64,000 nucleotides of DNA. It comes from Elymus sibiricus. Its lineage: Eukaryota; Streptophyta; Magnoliopsida; Poales; Poaceae. The translations under genes were made by a program, and so were the position numbers. The notes below the pieces were generated by a model. It searched no databases and was not told where the DNA came from. It saw nothing but the letters and a program-made list of their open reading frames with translations. The stretch lies in assembly GCA_039707655.1 (NCBI GenBank), contig CM077665.1, positions 308,016,486 through 308,080,485 on the forward strand, read 5' to 3'. Positions 33,951 through 46,142 of the stretch are shown piece by piece; the stretch's first letter is position 1; every line of letters starts with the position of its first letter.

Positions 33951-35349
33951 TGATACGTCTCCATCGTATCTACTTTTCCAAACTCTTTTGCCCTTGTTTT
34001 GGACTCTAATTTGCATGATTTGAATGGAACTAACCCGGACTGACGCTGTTTTCAGCAGAATTGCCTTGGTGTTATTTTTGTGCAAAAATAAAAGTTCGCG
34101 GATTGACCTGAAAATTTACGAAGAATATTTTTGGAATTAATAAAAAATACTGGCGAAAGAATCAACCGAAGGAGGTCCACCACCTGGCCACAAGCCAGGG
34201 GGGCGCCCCCCTACGGCGCGCCCCCTGTCTTGCGGGCCCCCTGGAGCTCCGCCGACCTCAACTCCAACTCTATAGATTCCTATTCGGGGAGAAAAAAATC
34301 AGAGAGAAGAGTTCATCGCATTTTACGATACGGAGCCGCCGCCACCTCCTGTTCTTCCTAGGGAGGGCAGATCTGGAGTCTGATTTGGGCTCCGGAGAGG
34401 GGAAATCGACGCCGTCGTCATCACCAACCATCCTTCATCACCAATTTCATGATGCTCTCCGCCGTTCATGAGTAATTCCGTCGTAGGCTTGCTGGACGAT
34501 GATGGGTTGGATGAGATCTACCATGTAATTGAGTTAGTTTTGTTAGGGTTTGATCCCTAGTATCAACTATGTTCTGAGATTGATGTTGCTATGATTTTGC
34601 CATGCTTAATGCTTGTCACTAGGGCCCGAGTGCCATGATTTCAGATCTGAACCTATTATGTTTTCATGAATATATATGTGTTCTTGATCCTATCTTGCAA
34701 GTTGTAGACACCTATTACGAGTTATGATCCGCATCCCCCAGGGTGACAATAACTGGGATTCTTTCCGGTGATTACCGTAGTTTGAGGAGTTCATGTATTC
34801 ACTAAGTGCTAATGCTTTGGTCCGGTTCTCTATTAAAAGGAGGCCTTAATATCCCTTAGTTTCCATTAGGACCCCGCTGCCACGGGAGGGTAGGACAAAA
34901 GATGTCATGCAAGTTCTTTTCCATAAGCACGTATGACTATATATGGAATACATGCCTACATTACATTGATGAATTGGAGCTAGTTCTGTATCACCCTATG
35001 TTATAACTGTTGCATGATGAATGCCATCCGACATAATTATCCATCACGGATCCATTGCCTATGAGCTTTTCACATATTGATCTTTGCTAAGTTACTTTTC
35101 CGTTGCTACTGTTACAACAATACAATACTGCTACTGTCACTTTTGCCACCATTACCGTTACTTCCATACTACTTTGCTACTAAATACTTTGCTGTAGATA
35201 TTAAGTCTTTCAGGTGTGGTTGAATTGACAACTCAGCTGCTAATATTCGAGAATATTCTTTGGCTCCCCTTGTGTCGAATCAATAAATTTGGGTTGAATA
35301 CTCTACCCTCGAAAACTGTTGCGATCCCCCCTATACATGTGGGTTATCA
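33951..35349 (+). repeat. Ath3 5' LTR
   Basis: 1399 bp. GC-rich foldback at about 34186-34240, followed by a weak TATA-like CTATAGATT at about 34269. Close to the 3' LTR by eye, so a fairly young insertion. Confidence 0.92.
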
Positions 35350-35418
35350 AGATCTTTTTCTGGCGCCGTTGCCGGTGATAATAGCTCTATTCTCTGAGTC
35401 ACTTGGGATTTATATCTG

Positions 35419-38140
35419 TTGATCACTATGAAGAATCTGAAAGAGCCAAAAACCAAGATCTATCCCTCTACTACGAGGGGAGGTAAGGAACTGCCATCTA
35501 GCTCTGCACTTGATTCACCTTCTGTTATGAGTAAACTTGCGACACCACCACCTGCTAGTAATTCTGATATGTCGCAAGTAATTGATGATGCCACTTCTGC
35601 TATGCATGATGCTTATGATGATACTTTGCTTGATAACACTATGCCACTGGGTGAATTTCTTGATGAACAAATTGCTAGAGTGAATGCTGAAACTGATGAT
35701 ATTTCTGAATCTGATGAAATTATTGAAATTGAACACTATGATACACCTGCTAGACCTAGCTCTCCTAGATATGAATTGCCTAATATACCTAAGGGTTATG
35801 TTATGGAAGGAGAGGTAGCTAGGGACTTTCTTGCTTGTAAGGATAGAGATGATCTTAAGAAATTACTGTGCAAGTGGAAGGAAAATTTGAATGCTAGAAT
35901 GCAATATGATCCTAAATTTGCTACTTCACCTATCTTTGTTACTGATAAGGATTATGAATTCTCTGTCGATCCTGAGTTGATTACTTTGGTTGAATCTGAT
36001 CCTTTCCATGGTTATGAATCTAAAACTATTGTGGCGCATCTTACTAAATTGAATGATATAGCCACCCTATTTACTCATGAGGAAAAAATTCGTTATTACT
36101 ATATTCTTAAGTTGTTTCCTTTCTCATTAAAGGGTGATGCTAAGATATGGTTTAATTCTCTTGCTCCTGGTTGTGTGCGTAGTCCCCAGGATATGATATA
36201 TTACTTCTCTGAAAAATATTTTCCTACCCATAAGAAACAAGCTGCCTTGTAGGAAATATTTAACTTCGTGCATATTGAAGAAGAGTCTCCCACAATCTTG
36301 GGGGAGGCTTCTCCAATTACTTAATGCTTTGCCTGATCATCCACTCAAGAAAAACGAAATACTTGATATCTTTTATAATGGACTAACCGATGCTTCTAGG
36401 GACCACCTGATAGTTGTGCTGGTTGTGTTTTCAGGGAACGAACTGTTGAACAAGCTAAACTACTATTGAATAATATATTGAGCAATGATAATGATTGGAT
36501 TATTCCCGAACCACCTCCAAAGCCAACTCCGAAGAAAAGAGGTATTCTATTTCTCAGTCCTGAAGATATGCAAGAGGCAAAGAAATCTATGAAAGAAAAA
36601 GGTATTAAAGCTGAAGATGTTAAAAATCTACCACCTATTGAAGAAATACATGGTCTTGATAACCCGACACAGGTAGTAGAGGTAAATTCTCTCCGTAGAT
36701 TTGATAAAGGTGATATTCCTTATAATAAGTCTGCTAGCCAATGCTTGGATGAGTTTGATAACTTTATTGTTAAGCAAGAAAATTTCAATGCTTATGTTAG
36801 TAGACAATTGAAACACAATGCTTACATGCTTGATCGCTTAGGTGATTATGTGAGTAGAACTATCAATGATCTTAAGCTTATTAGTAAACATGCTTCCATG
36901 GTAACTACTCAAGTAGAACAAGTACTTAAGGCACAAAATGATTTGCTAAATGAGATGAATGGTAAGAACAATGATCATTCTGTTAGAGTTGTGACTAGAG
37001 GTGGTAAAATGACTCAGGAACCTTTGTATCCTGAGGGCCACCCTAAGAGAATTGAGCAAGATTCTCAGAGAACTAATTCTGATGCACCTAATCGTCCTGC
37101 ATGCTGCTAGTGAACCTGTTATAGGTACTCATGAAAACCCAAATGATATTTCTATTTCTGATGCTGAGACACAATCTGGTGATGAACATGAGCCTAGTGA
37201 TAATATTAATGATGATGATCATGTTGATGCTCAACCTAGTAATGATAATGATGTGGAGATTGAAACTGCTGTTGATCTTGATAACCCACAACCTAAGAAT
37301 AAAAGATATGATAAAAGAGACTTTGTTGCTAGGAAGCATGGTAAAGAAAGAGAGCCATGGGTTCAGAAACCCATGCCCTTTCCTCCTAATCCATCCAAGA
37401 AAAAGGATGATGAGGATTTTGAGCACTTTGTTGAAATGCTTAGACCTGTCTTTTTGCGTATGCGCTTGACTGATATTCTGAAAATGTCTCCTTATGCTAA
37501 GTATATGAAAGATATTGTGACAAATAAGAGGAAGATACCGGAAGCTGAGATTTCCACCATGCTTGCTAATTATACTTTTAAGGGCGGAGTACCAAAGAAA
37601 CTAGGAGATCCCGGAGTACCTACTATACCATGCTCTATTAAAAGAAATTATGTTAAAACTGCTTTATGTGATCTTGGAGCTGGTGTTAGTGTTATGCCTT
37701 TCTCTTTATATCGTAGACTTGATTTGAATAAGTTGACGCCTACTAAAATATCTCTGCAAATGGCTGATAAATCAACTGCTTTACCCATCGGTATTTGTGA
37801 GGATGTGCCTGTTGTAGTTGCAAATGTTACTATCTTAACAGACTTTGTTATTCTTGATATTCCCGAGGACGACAGTATGTCGATCATCCTTGGTAGACCC
37901 TTTTTGAACACTGCAGGGGCTGTTATTGATTGCAACAAAGGCAATGTCACTTTTCATGTTAATGGTAATGAGCATACGGTGCACTTTCCGAAGAAACAAC
38001 CTCAAGTTCATAGTATCAACTCCATTGGAAAAATTTCAACGACTATTATTGGAGATTTTGAATTCCCTCTCCCTACTGCCAAAAAGAAATATGATATACT
38101 TATTGTTGGGGACATGCATATCCCCATTGAGGTAACCTAG
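35419..38140 (+). pseudogene. Ath3 gag-protease (stop and three frameshifts)
   Basis: The ATG at 35419 is about 45 bp after the PBS. An acidic N-terminal region of about 200 residues precedes the Retrotrans_gag-like core (YYILKLFPFSLKGDAK, near 36090). TAG occurs at 36250-36252. Compared with Ath1, 2 bp are lost near 36285, 1 bp near 36410 and a larger stretch near 37090, each changing frame. The last segment (37052-38140) ends with a well-preserved aspartic protease: CDLGAGVSVMP at about 37667-37700 and IILGRPFLNTAG at about 37885-37920. Nothing of pol beyond the protease follows. Confidence 0.85.
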
Positions 38141-38925
38141 TGTTATTCGAAAGTTCTCCGGTTCCGTGTCATTCGAAAAAAGTTTGTCAATAAGACTTGA
38201 TCAACCTTATTGATGGATTCTTTTTGATGGGCATGAGATGGATGAATTTAGAAAGCACAACCTTCTGTACCCAACTTTTACTTTCTGTTATTTAGAGTTA
38301 ATTACAGTAAAAATTCTATTATTTTTCTGTTTTCTGTTTTATCCGTGCAATAAAAAAGTGACCTGGAAATAAAAGTTCCCCAAATGCCCTGAAAATGTAG
38401 TATGATTTTTTATGGAATATTTAAGAATTTTTGGCACTGAGAACACATCAGGGGGCTGCACCAGTGGGCCACAAGCCTGCAGGGCGCGCCCACCCCCCTG
38501 GGCGCGCCCCCTGGCTTGTGGGTCCCATGTAGGCCCCCCTCACTTATTCCAGCCACCATCCACTTCGTCTTCCTCCAGAAAAAATCCCACCATTGCTCAA
38601 ACCCGTGTTCTAGCTCATTTTGCTGCCATTTTTTATCTCCTTGTGCAAAGCTCTATTTGCAAAACTGTTTTGGGGGATTGTTCTTCGGTATGTAACTCCT
38701 CCAATGGTCCAATTAGTTTTTGTTCTAGTGCTATATATATTGCAAATTTTTGCTGCTGTGGTGACCTTGTTCTTGAGCTTGCATGTTAAATTTGTATGGT
38801 CCCAAGTAGTTTTGATGCATGATATAACCTCTAGGCACTTGTGGGAGTAGTTGCTATAAGTTTTGTTGATTTTGTTCACCTTTATTGTGAGTCACTAAAA
38901 ATTTCAGAAATTTTTCAGAAAAAAA
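38141..38925 (+). promoter_or_regulatory. Ath3 inter-ORF region with LTR-like module
   Basis: Non-coding, 785 bp. From about 38340 to 38600 the signals follow the LTR order: GTGCAATAAAAAAGTG, AATAAAAGTTC, CCTGAAAAT, an AT-rich block, TGGC, then the foldback GGGCCACAAGCC with GGCTTGTGGGTCCC (38465-38525) and a pyrimidine-rich stretch. The Ath3 LTR shows AATAAAAGTTC, CCTGAAAATTTACG, TGGCGAG and GGCCACAAGCCAGG in the same order (42130-42290). This suggests an internal promoter for the second ORF, a hypothesis only. Confidence 0.5.
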
Positions 38926-39951
38926 ATGTTGAGGAGAATATACCAAGGTGGTTCCTCGAGCAAGAAGACCCCGAGATGCACGATACGCGAGCCCGACTTT
39001 GAACCACCGAGAGAAGCTCAAGTGCGGCCTTGTGAATGGCCGTCGGATCAATTCATGGTTCAAGCCGGTTTCAAGGAAGAATTTTACGCGTACATACATA
39101 ATGCTGGCCTTGAAGACTTCGTTTCAGACCAATGCAAGCAACATTATCAACTCACTGATTCCTTCGTGCGGAGGTTTGAATTTTCATCCAGGCGTAATAA
39201 TCATTCTGTTCTATTTAATCTTTATGATGAATCATATACCATGGACCTGGAAGATTTTAATGATGCATGCAAAATCCCACAATGGGGCAGCCATAGTGAT
39301 CCCCACAAAACTGAATATAATGATTTCCTTGCTAGCATCACTGTGGGAGAAACTAGAGACATTACACAGGCCACCTTGGGGAGCATTCATTTTCCTGCTA
39401 TGCACTATTTTGCTCTCTTCATAGGTAGATGTATTAACGGTAAACATGATCATAGCCACCTTTGCGTACCTGATCTTAGTATTCTTAAGAGTGCGGTCAT
39501 GGGCGATAGCCGATATAACTTGGGGGCTATTGTTGCTAGGAGGCTACATAAAAATGCTAAGGAAGGAGATTTCTTTGGCGGGATTTACGCCACCCGTGTA
39601 GCTAATTATCTTGGGGTACCCATAACGGGAAATGATATTGAGTTACCACCTGCTTTTCTTGATTATGAGTCTATGGTGCGCTACCAGTTTCTTGAGAGGA
39701 ATGAACAGTCCCTCCTGTACTGACTAATTTTTGACAGACAGCATGCTGCCCATATTACCCTTCCTGCTCCTGCCTTCTTCAACTTTCAGGAAAAACGGAG
39801 ACACTTTATAACCAGAGAGGAGGCAAACGAGTACAAGAGAGAGGCGGAAGCCGCTCGCCTCCGCGCAGCAGCCGTTCAAGCGGTAGCCGCCGCAGCCCAG
39901 TACAACCCCAACTATGACTTTGGATATTATCCGGGCCAGCCATGGCCCTAG
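38926..39951 (+). pseudogene. Ath3 second ORF, ATHILA ORF1-type protein
   Basis: The ATG at 38926 opens 265 codons to TGA at 39721-39723. Homology to Ath1 continues after the stop in a nearby frame to TAG at 39951 (Ala/Arg-rich tail), so the protein was longer and the stop is a defect. Similar to the ATHILA ORF1 family (PF03078, unknown function): a basic N-terminus, then WPSDQFMVQAGF, LYDESYTMDLEDF, GSIHFPAMHYFALF and GGIYATRVANYLGVP. No transmembrane segments are evident, so an envelope role is not supported. Confidence 0.72.
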
Positions 39952-42002
39952 ACCAACTTAGGCCAAAAGCCTAAGCTTGGGGGAGTACGTATTTCTTACC
40001 GACATTACATTCATGTTCACACACTCATTCCATGTGTCAGTGCTTATACGTTTTCATTGTATCATCCATGGTATTTTATTTCTTCTTTTCGCTTTCTTCT
40101 TGTGTGCTTAATTAACCTTGAGAAAAATCCAAAAAAAAATTAGTTCTAGCTTTACCTTTCAGTTTGTTTAGTTGTTTCATTAAAAGAAAACCCAAAAAGA
40201 TTTCTCGTTCTTCTTTTGCTTGTTGGGAGCTTTCCCGTGTAAATAGTTTTTCCCGTTCTTGTTTCGAAATTTCTTTTCTTTGGGTCGTAAGGAGAAGGCC
40301 ACGATGAAAATGTTGAGTGGCTCTCATATGCCTTATTGTTTATCTTACAAAGAGCCCCTATTACCTTGCCTTCTCCTTTGAGTTATTGTTTGCAGATTCC
40401 AGCTTAGTCCAATGCACGTGCACTCTTATTATCATTCACACCGTTCGGTCGTGCAAGTGAAAGGCAATAATGACGATATATAATGAAGTGATTGAGATGG
40501 AGAAAAGCTGGTATGAACTCGACCTATTTTGTTTTTGTAAATATGATTAGCTCATCGTTCTGGATTCAGCTCATTATGGATGGAACATGTTTGCAATGAC
40601 AATTAGAGATTATAGTTACTCATGCCATGCTTAATTAGCTAAGAGTATATAATGGTTTGTCTTGAGTGCCAACATGCATTTTAAAATGGTTGTGATGTGG
40701 TATGATAGGATGGTATCCTCCTCTGAATGATTCAAGTGGCTTGACATGGCACATGTTCACGCATGTAGTTGAAACAAAATCAACATAGCCTCCACGATAT
40801 TTATGTTCATGGTGATTTATATCCTACTCATGCTTGCATTCAATGTTGGTTAATCTCAAAGCATGTTTATGACCGTTGTCGCTCTCTAGTTGGTCGCTTC
40901 CCAGTCTCTTGCTAGCCTTCACTTGTACTAAGCGGGAATACTGCTTGTGCATCCACTTCCATAAACCCAAAGTTGTTCCATATGAGTCCACCATACCTAC
41001 CTATATGCGGTATTTACCTGCCGTTCCAAGTACATTTGCATGTGCCAAACTCTAAACCTTCAAATAATATTCTGTTTTGCATGCCTGAATCGCTCATGTA
41101 GTAACTAGGGGATGTCAGTATCTTCCATGCTAGGTGGGTTATTCTCACGATATGTGTTGATCCACTATCATTCACGAGAAAGTGGCTGGTATTCGGAATG
41201 CCCAGTTCCATGCTCAAAATCAAATCAAAATATAATGAAACAAAACTCCCCCACAACTGTTGTTTGTATGGACGGTACCCGTGGATTCGGCTCGCCGTGG
41301 AGTGTGATTGATTGGTGGAGGGGGAGTAAAAACTTTACTATTCTGTTTGGGAACCGCCTATAATGTATCTAGCATGGAAGATACCGAGATCTCTCAGTTG
41401 TTATGTTGACAATCAAAGCATACCGCTCAAAATTATTATTCATCCCTGTTTTAAAAGCTCGAGCTCTGGCACCTCTGCAAATCAATGCTTCCCTCTGCGA
41501 AGGGCCTATCTATTTTACTTTACTATTGAGTCATCCTCTTCTTATAAAAAGCATCAGTTAGAGAGCACCACCGTCATTTGTATGCTTTGTTATTAATTGC
41601 TATTAGGTATGAGTGTGACTGGATCTCTTTTACCATGAATTATAATGTCTAGTCAGTCCTTGTTCTTGAGAGGTGCTCTGCATTTATGTTTTGCGGTCTC
41701 AGAAAGGGCTAGCGAGATACCATTATATCATATTGTATCATGATTGTTTTGATAAAATTATTGTCATCCGAGATTTATTATTATTGCTCGCTAGTTGGTT
41801 ATGGCATTGATATGAGTAAATGTGAGACCTAAATGATTACTGTGAATGTGGTTAGTCTACAATCCTTGCTGAAAATCTGAACAACAGTTAGACATATTTA
41901 CAACAACAAGATCAAACAGAGTTTGTAAAAGTTTTTCTTTATCAATTTCAGTTTGTCAACTGAATTGCTTGAGGACAAGCAATGGGTTAAGCTTGGGGGA
42001 GT
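39952..42002 (+). other. Ath3 long non-coding 3' region and PPT
   Basis: About 2 kb, collinear with 13504-15597 in Ath1 and without coding potential. Opens with AAGCTTGGGGGAGTACG (about 39972-39990), a PPT-like purine run far from the LTR, and ends in the true PPT at 41989-42002. Confidence 0.7.
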
Positions 42003-43389
42003 TGATACGTCTCCATCGTATCTACTTTTCCAACCTCTTTTGCCCTTGTTTTGGACTCTAATTTGCATGATTTGAATGGAACTAACCCGGACTGACGCTG
42101 TTTTCAGCAGAATTGCCTTGGTGTTATTTTTGTGCAGAAATAAAAGTTCTCGGATTGACCTGAAAATTTACGGAGAATGTTTTTGGAATTAATAAAAAAT
42201 ACTGGCGAGAGAATCAACCGGAGGAGGTCCACCACCTGGCCACAAGCCAGGGGGGCGCGCCACCCTGTCTTGTGGGCCCCCTGGAGCTCCGCCGACCTCA
42301 ACTCCAACTCTATATATTCCTATTCGAGGAGAAAAAAAATCAAAGAGAATAGTTCATCACGTTTTACGATACGGAGCCGCCGCCACCTCCTGTTCTTCCT
42401 CTGGAGGGCAGATCTGGAGTCTGATTTGGGCTCCGAAGAGGGGAAATCGACGCCGTCATCATCACCAACCATCCTTCATCACCAATTTAATGATGCTCTC
42501 CGCCGTTCGTGAGTAATTCCATCGTAGGCTTGCTAGACGGTGATGGGTTGGATGAGATCTACCATGTAATCGAGTTAGTTTTGTTAGGGTTTGATCCCTA
42601 GTATCCACTATGTTCTGAGATTGATGTTGCTACGACTTTGCTATGCTTAATGCTTGTCACTAGGGGTCGAGTGCCATGATTTCAGATCTGAACCTATTAT
42701 GTTTTCATGAATATATATGTGTTCTTGATCTTATCTTGCAAGTTGTAGACACCTATTACGAGTTATGATCTGCATCCCCCAGGGTGACAATAACTGGGAT
42801 TCTTTCCGGTGATTACCGTAGTTTGAGGAGTTCATGTATTCACTAAGTGCTAATGCTTTGGTCCGGTTCTCTATTAAAAGGAGGCCTTAATATCCCTTAG
42901 TTTCCAATAGGACCCCGCTGCCACAGGAGGGTAGGACAAAATATGTCATGCAAGTTCTTTTCCATAAGCACGTATGACTATATATGGAATACATGCCTAC
43001 ATTACATTGATGAATTGGAGCTAGTTCTGTATCACCCTATGTTATAACTATTGCATGATGAATGCCATCCGACATAATTATCCATCACTGTTCCATTGCC
43101 TACGAGCTTTTCACATATTGATCTTTGCTAAGTTACTTTTCCGTTGCTACTGTTACAATCACTACAATACTGCTACTGCCACTTTTGCCACTATTACCGT
43201 TACTTTCATACTACTTTGCTACTAAATACTTTGCTGCAGATATTAAGTCTTTCAGGTGTGGTTGAATTGACAACTCAGCTGCTAATACTCGAGAATATTC
43301 TTTGGCTCCCCTTGTGTCGAATCAATAAATTTGGGTTGAATACTCTACCCTCGAAAACTGTTGCGATCCCCTATACTTGTGGGTTATCA
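42003..43389 (+). repeat. Ath3 3' LTR
   Basis: 1387 bp. Same order as the 5' LTR, with a shortened foldback (42236-42280) and a TATA-like CTATATATT at 42310. Confidence 0.92.
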
Positions 43390-43655
43390 ATCCACATCCC
43401 TCCAAGACTATCATGACTACCACTCGTCCTTTTGAATTGCTTCATATGGATCTCTTTGGTCCCACTCACTATGCCACACTAACAAATACTCCATGCTCAT
43501 ATGGCTTTGTCATTGTTGATGACTTCTCTCGTTATACTTGGGTGCACATTATCTTGTACAAATCTGAAGTGCAGAATGCCTTCAGACGATTTTCTTCAAG
43601 GGCCTGGACGAATTTCGACGTTAAGATCAAGCATATCAGGCGTGATGATGGGACT
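43390..43655 (+). pseudogene. Copia integrase fragment (Cop2)
   Basis: About 80 codons of a Ty1/copia integrase core on the plus strand: HPSKTIMTT, then LLHMDLFGP with the first catalytic Asp, VIVDDFSRYTW with the second Asp region, and IKHIRRDDGT, where an SDNGTEF-type motif is expected. It is cut on the left by Ath3 (target ATCCA) and on the right by TatL4 at 43656. This is the only enzyme-coding scrap beyond protease in the window. The flank left of Ath3 does not give a clean in-frame continuation. Confidence 0.85.
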
Positions 43656-44560
43656 TGTCGTCGTTCTGGGAACGGGGGTACCCAGACCTGCCTGCATGCG
43701 GCCCAGGGCATGGCCCACCTCGTCAGCCAACCATGACCCGGCGCGACTCCTCTCAAGACAAGGCCCTCGCGAGGATCCGGGCTCGCGAGGGAGGCGGCAC
43801 CAAGACCAGCGAGGAGCGGGCCTCCTCAGGCCCCCTCCGGAGCGGCGGAGATCTCTATGCAGAATCCGGCCTCAGGAGTCAAGGATGACGCAAGGAAGGA
43901 CAGGCGGGCGCCAGCGCGCCAGGCGGCGCAGTTTCCCCTTTAGTGCAAAGGGAGCAAGGACGTACGCGGGTTCCAAAAGCATCCCCCAAAGGTTTCCATT
44001 CTGGTGCAACGAGACCACGACCACGAGCCCCGCAGGGCGGATGTCATCGCCAAGCCCACCTCTGCATCATCGACAGCTACTTTGTAGGCGAAGACCACCT
44101 TTGGACAGGGCAGGGATGTACTCCTGTCCCCCTTCAAATTTGGCCGTTGTGGGATCCCTTCCCGCCATTGTGATAAGGGAAGAAGACCCGGGCCACCGCT
44201 ATATATAGAGGCTAGGTTGCACCGTAGCAGGGGACACGAACTGGGCAAAGAACACTCCACCACAAGACTAGCAGAGGGCCAAGAACACCACTTGAGCATC
44301 CTCGCGAGGCTCCTCACCACTGTACTATTCCATCCACCACACCTCCTCGAGAGGCAATCCACCAAAGCAGGAGTAGGGTATTATGCTTCGCAGCGGCCCG
44401 AACCTAGGTAAATCGTTGTGTTCATCTGCTCCCTCGTCATCGTGCGAGTACATCGGCCTGACCATTGTGTAGCGAGCTAGGAAGGGCGAGGCTACAGGGG
44501 ATCTTCACACACGCCCCTGTGTTCGAATCTTAAGGGTTTTGCGGAGCCCGAAATCCGACA
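43656..44560 (+). repeat. TatL4 5' LTR
   Basis: 905 bp with the TATA box CTATATATA at about 44199-44207. Same family as TatL1 and TatL5. Confidence 0.88.
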
Positions 44561-44630
44561 TTTGGCACGCCAGGTAGGGGCGTGTCGGAGTCTTCTTCAA
44601 GCTTCGCTCCTTCCCTGCGTCGCTGCTCCA

Positions 44631-45616
44631 ATGGTCGGTGCCCAGCAGGCTTCCCCCGGCCACGACGGATCCGCCTCCACTGATCCCACCGCTGCCGCCA
44701 GAGACCCACGCCCTAGCGGCCTGGCGCTGGGCGGTCAGTATCAAGCCACCAGCGTCGTCTCCACCGTCGTCGCTTCTCGTGCCGTCCAAGCAAACGGCGG
44801 ACGGGAGGCGCCCTCGGCACCAGCGTGGCGCCGCACCTACGTGGGAGACCTCGACGCGCATGATGCGCCGCTGATGGCAAGCGAGATGCTCCGCCACCGC
44901 CCGACGCACGGCGGCCTCGAAGCATGGGCCGACCACATCGCAGAGCTGGTCAACGTCGCACGGAGGGCCACGGCTCCTCACTCTTCTTCCAGGCCGCAGG
45001 CATCAGGCGCTGGGGGCTCATTCACTGCGCCTGCCGCTGAGCCCGCTAGCGGCGTCCCCCCTCAACCACCGGGCGAGCCCGAGCGGGGCCTGCCACACGC
45101 CGTGCTCCTCCTCCCCCGAATTCCGGTGACCGGTTTCGGGGGGCATCCCGACCCCGACGATGGAGCGCATGGAAGAAACAACGGGGCACCCCACGTGCGC
45201 ACCGACACGCGCCCCAGTGACCCTGCGGACCATCAGCAGCCTGGGTTAACCAGGCGGGAACGCGCTATCCTGCGCAAGGAGCAGGCGGCGCAGGCGTCCG
45301 GACAAGCAAGCAACCACGGCGAAGGCGCGTCGGATCGCCAAGGCAACAATCCACGCCAGGATGCACGCGGCCCACCCAGCAGCGGTGGCAGAGGTAAGCA
45401 ACTTCGATCGAAGGTCGTTGCAGGAGGGTCTGCTGGATGCGCGCACAGGGCGGCGCCCCGCCGCCGCCCGGAGGGGCCGTCCTAGGCGCTTCGCTGGGCG
45501 GCTCAGGAGGAGAGCCGGGCTCTTATGTGGAGCCCTATGTACCATGCTACATTGTACCTCCGGACGGTGGGGTGGATCAGGCGCCTGCCGCGGGCGCCAA
45601 CACCCCCGAAGAGTAG
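44631..45616 (+). pseudogene. TatL4 gag-like ORF (one frameshift)
   Basis: The ATG at 44631 lies 70 bp after the LTR. The protein, of about 328 aa if unbroken, is collinear with 54286-55272 in TatL5. Shared blocks are GGQYQ, the LDAHDA..ASEMLRHRPTHGG region, RRERAI, GGRGKQLRS and YVEPYVPCY near the end. The frame shifts near 45440 so that the first frame ends at 45485, while the conserved C-terminus reads to TAG at 45614-45616. It looks like a short N-terminal Gag derivative. No capsid core or zinc knuckle is visible. Confidence 0.6.
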
Positions 45617-46142
45617 GGAGTACCCAGGGCGTCCTCCCCGAGCCGGGCCTGGGTGCTTCCACCGATGAAGCACCGGGCCTGGACGACACGAGCGGGAGAA
45701 AGGGGGGACACCCCCAGGCCCGCGGGGCACGGCGCAAGCCGTTGCCCTCGCGAGCAAACAACGCCGCGTCAAGCCCCGAAACCTCAGGAGTGATGGCCTG
45801 GGGGGAACAGCAAGACGCAAGCAGCGCGGGCCACCCGTGGCAACTGAAGTGCCGGCGTGGCCTCGGGAGGCTGGGCCTCACGAGGCCCTCAAGACATTGC
45901 CAGGCCGTTGCCCTGGCGCCTCACGAGGCGGCTTCATCGACAAAACACCTTCATGGCTGCACTGGATGCATTGTGCTCATGTTTGGGCCGCGGGAGCGCA
46001 ATCCTGCGGCCACACGGGGAACAATGCATCCGGGTTTGGGTCATGGAGGCGCGCAACCGAGCAGAAATGCACGGGATGGCTCTTGACGGAGTTGGGAGCA
46101 ACCAGGCCGTGCGCCTGGGGGCTTGCCCAGCTATCTACGGCC
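45617..46142 (+). other. TatL4 non-coding stretch
   Basis: Follows the gag-like ORF; homologous to 55273-55755 of TatL5. No domain recognised. Confidence 0.5.

Larger units (their letters stand above)
33951..43389 (+). mobile_element. Ath3: complete Athila-like LTR retrotransposon, 9439 bp
   Basis: TSD ATCCA at 33946-33950 and 43390-43394. LTRs 33951-35349 and 42003-43389 start TGATACGTCTCC and end GGGTTATCA. PBS core TGGCGCCGTTGCCGG at about 35361-35376, PPT AAGCTTGGGGGAGT at 41989-42002. Internally it has a broken gag-protease, an LTR-like module, an ATHILA-type ORF and 2 kb of non-coding sequence. No RT, RNase H or integrase. It is the best reference copy for Ath1. Confidence 0.94.

Noticed and set aside
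36760..37430. Minus-strand Met/Ile-rich frames
   Set aside because: Shadows of the Ath3 gag linker, whose plus-strand reading is supported by homology to Ath1.
38926..39951. Envelope gene in the Athila-like element
   Set aside because: The ORF lacks a signal peptide and membrane helix and matches the ATHILA ORF1-type pattern; position alone does not support an envelope.
33891..43655. One continuous copia gag-pol across the Ath3 insertion
   Set aside because: Joining the flanks at the TSD gives a stop or a one-base phase mismatch before the integrase block, and the left flank has no pol motifs, so I keep only the integrase scrap.
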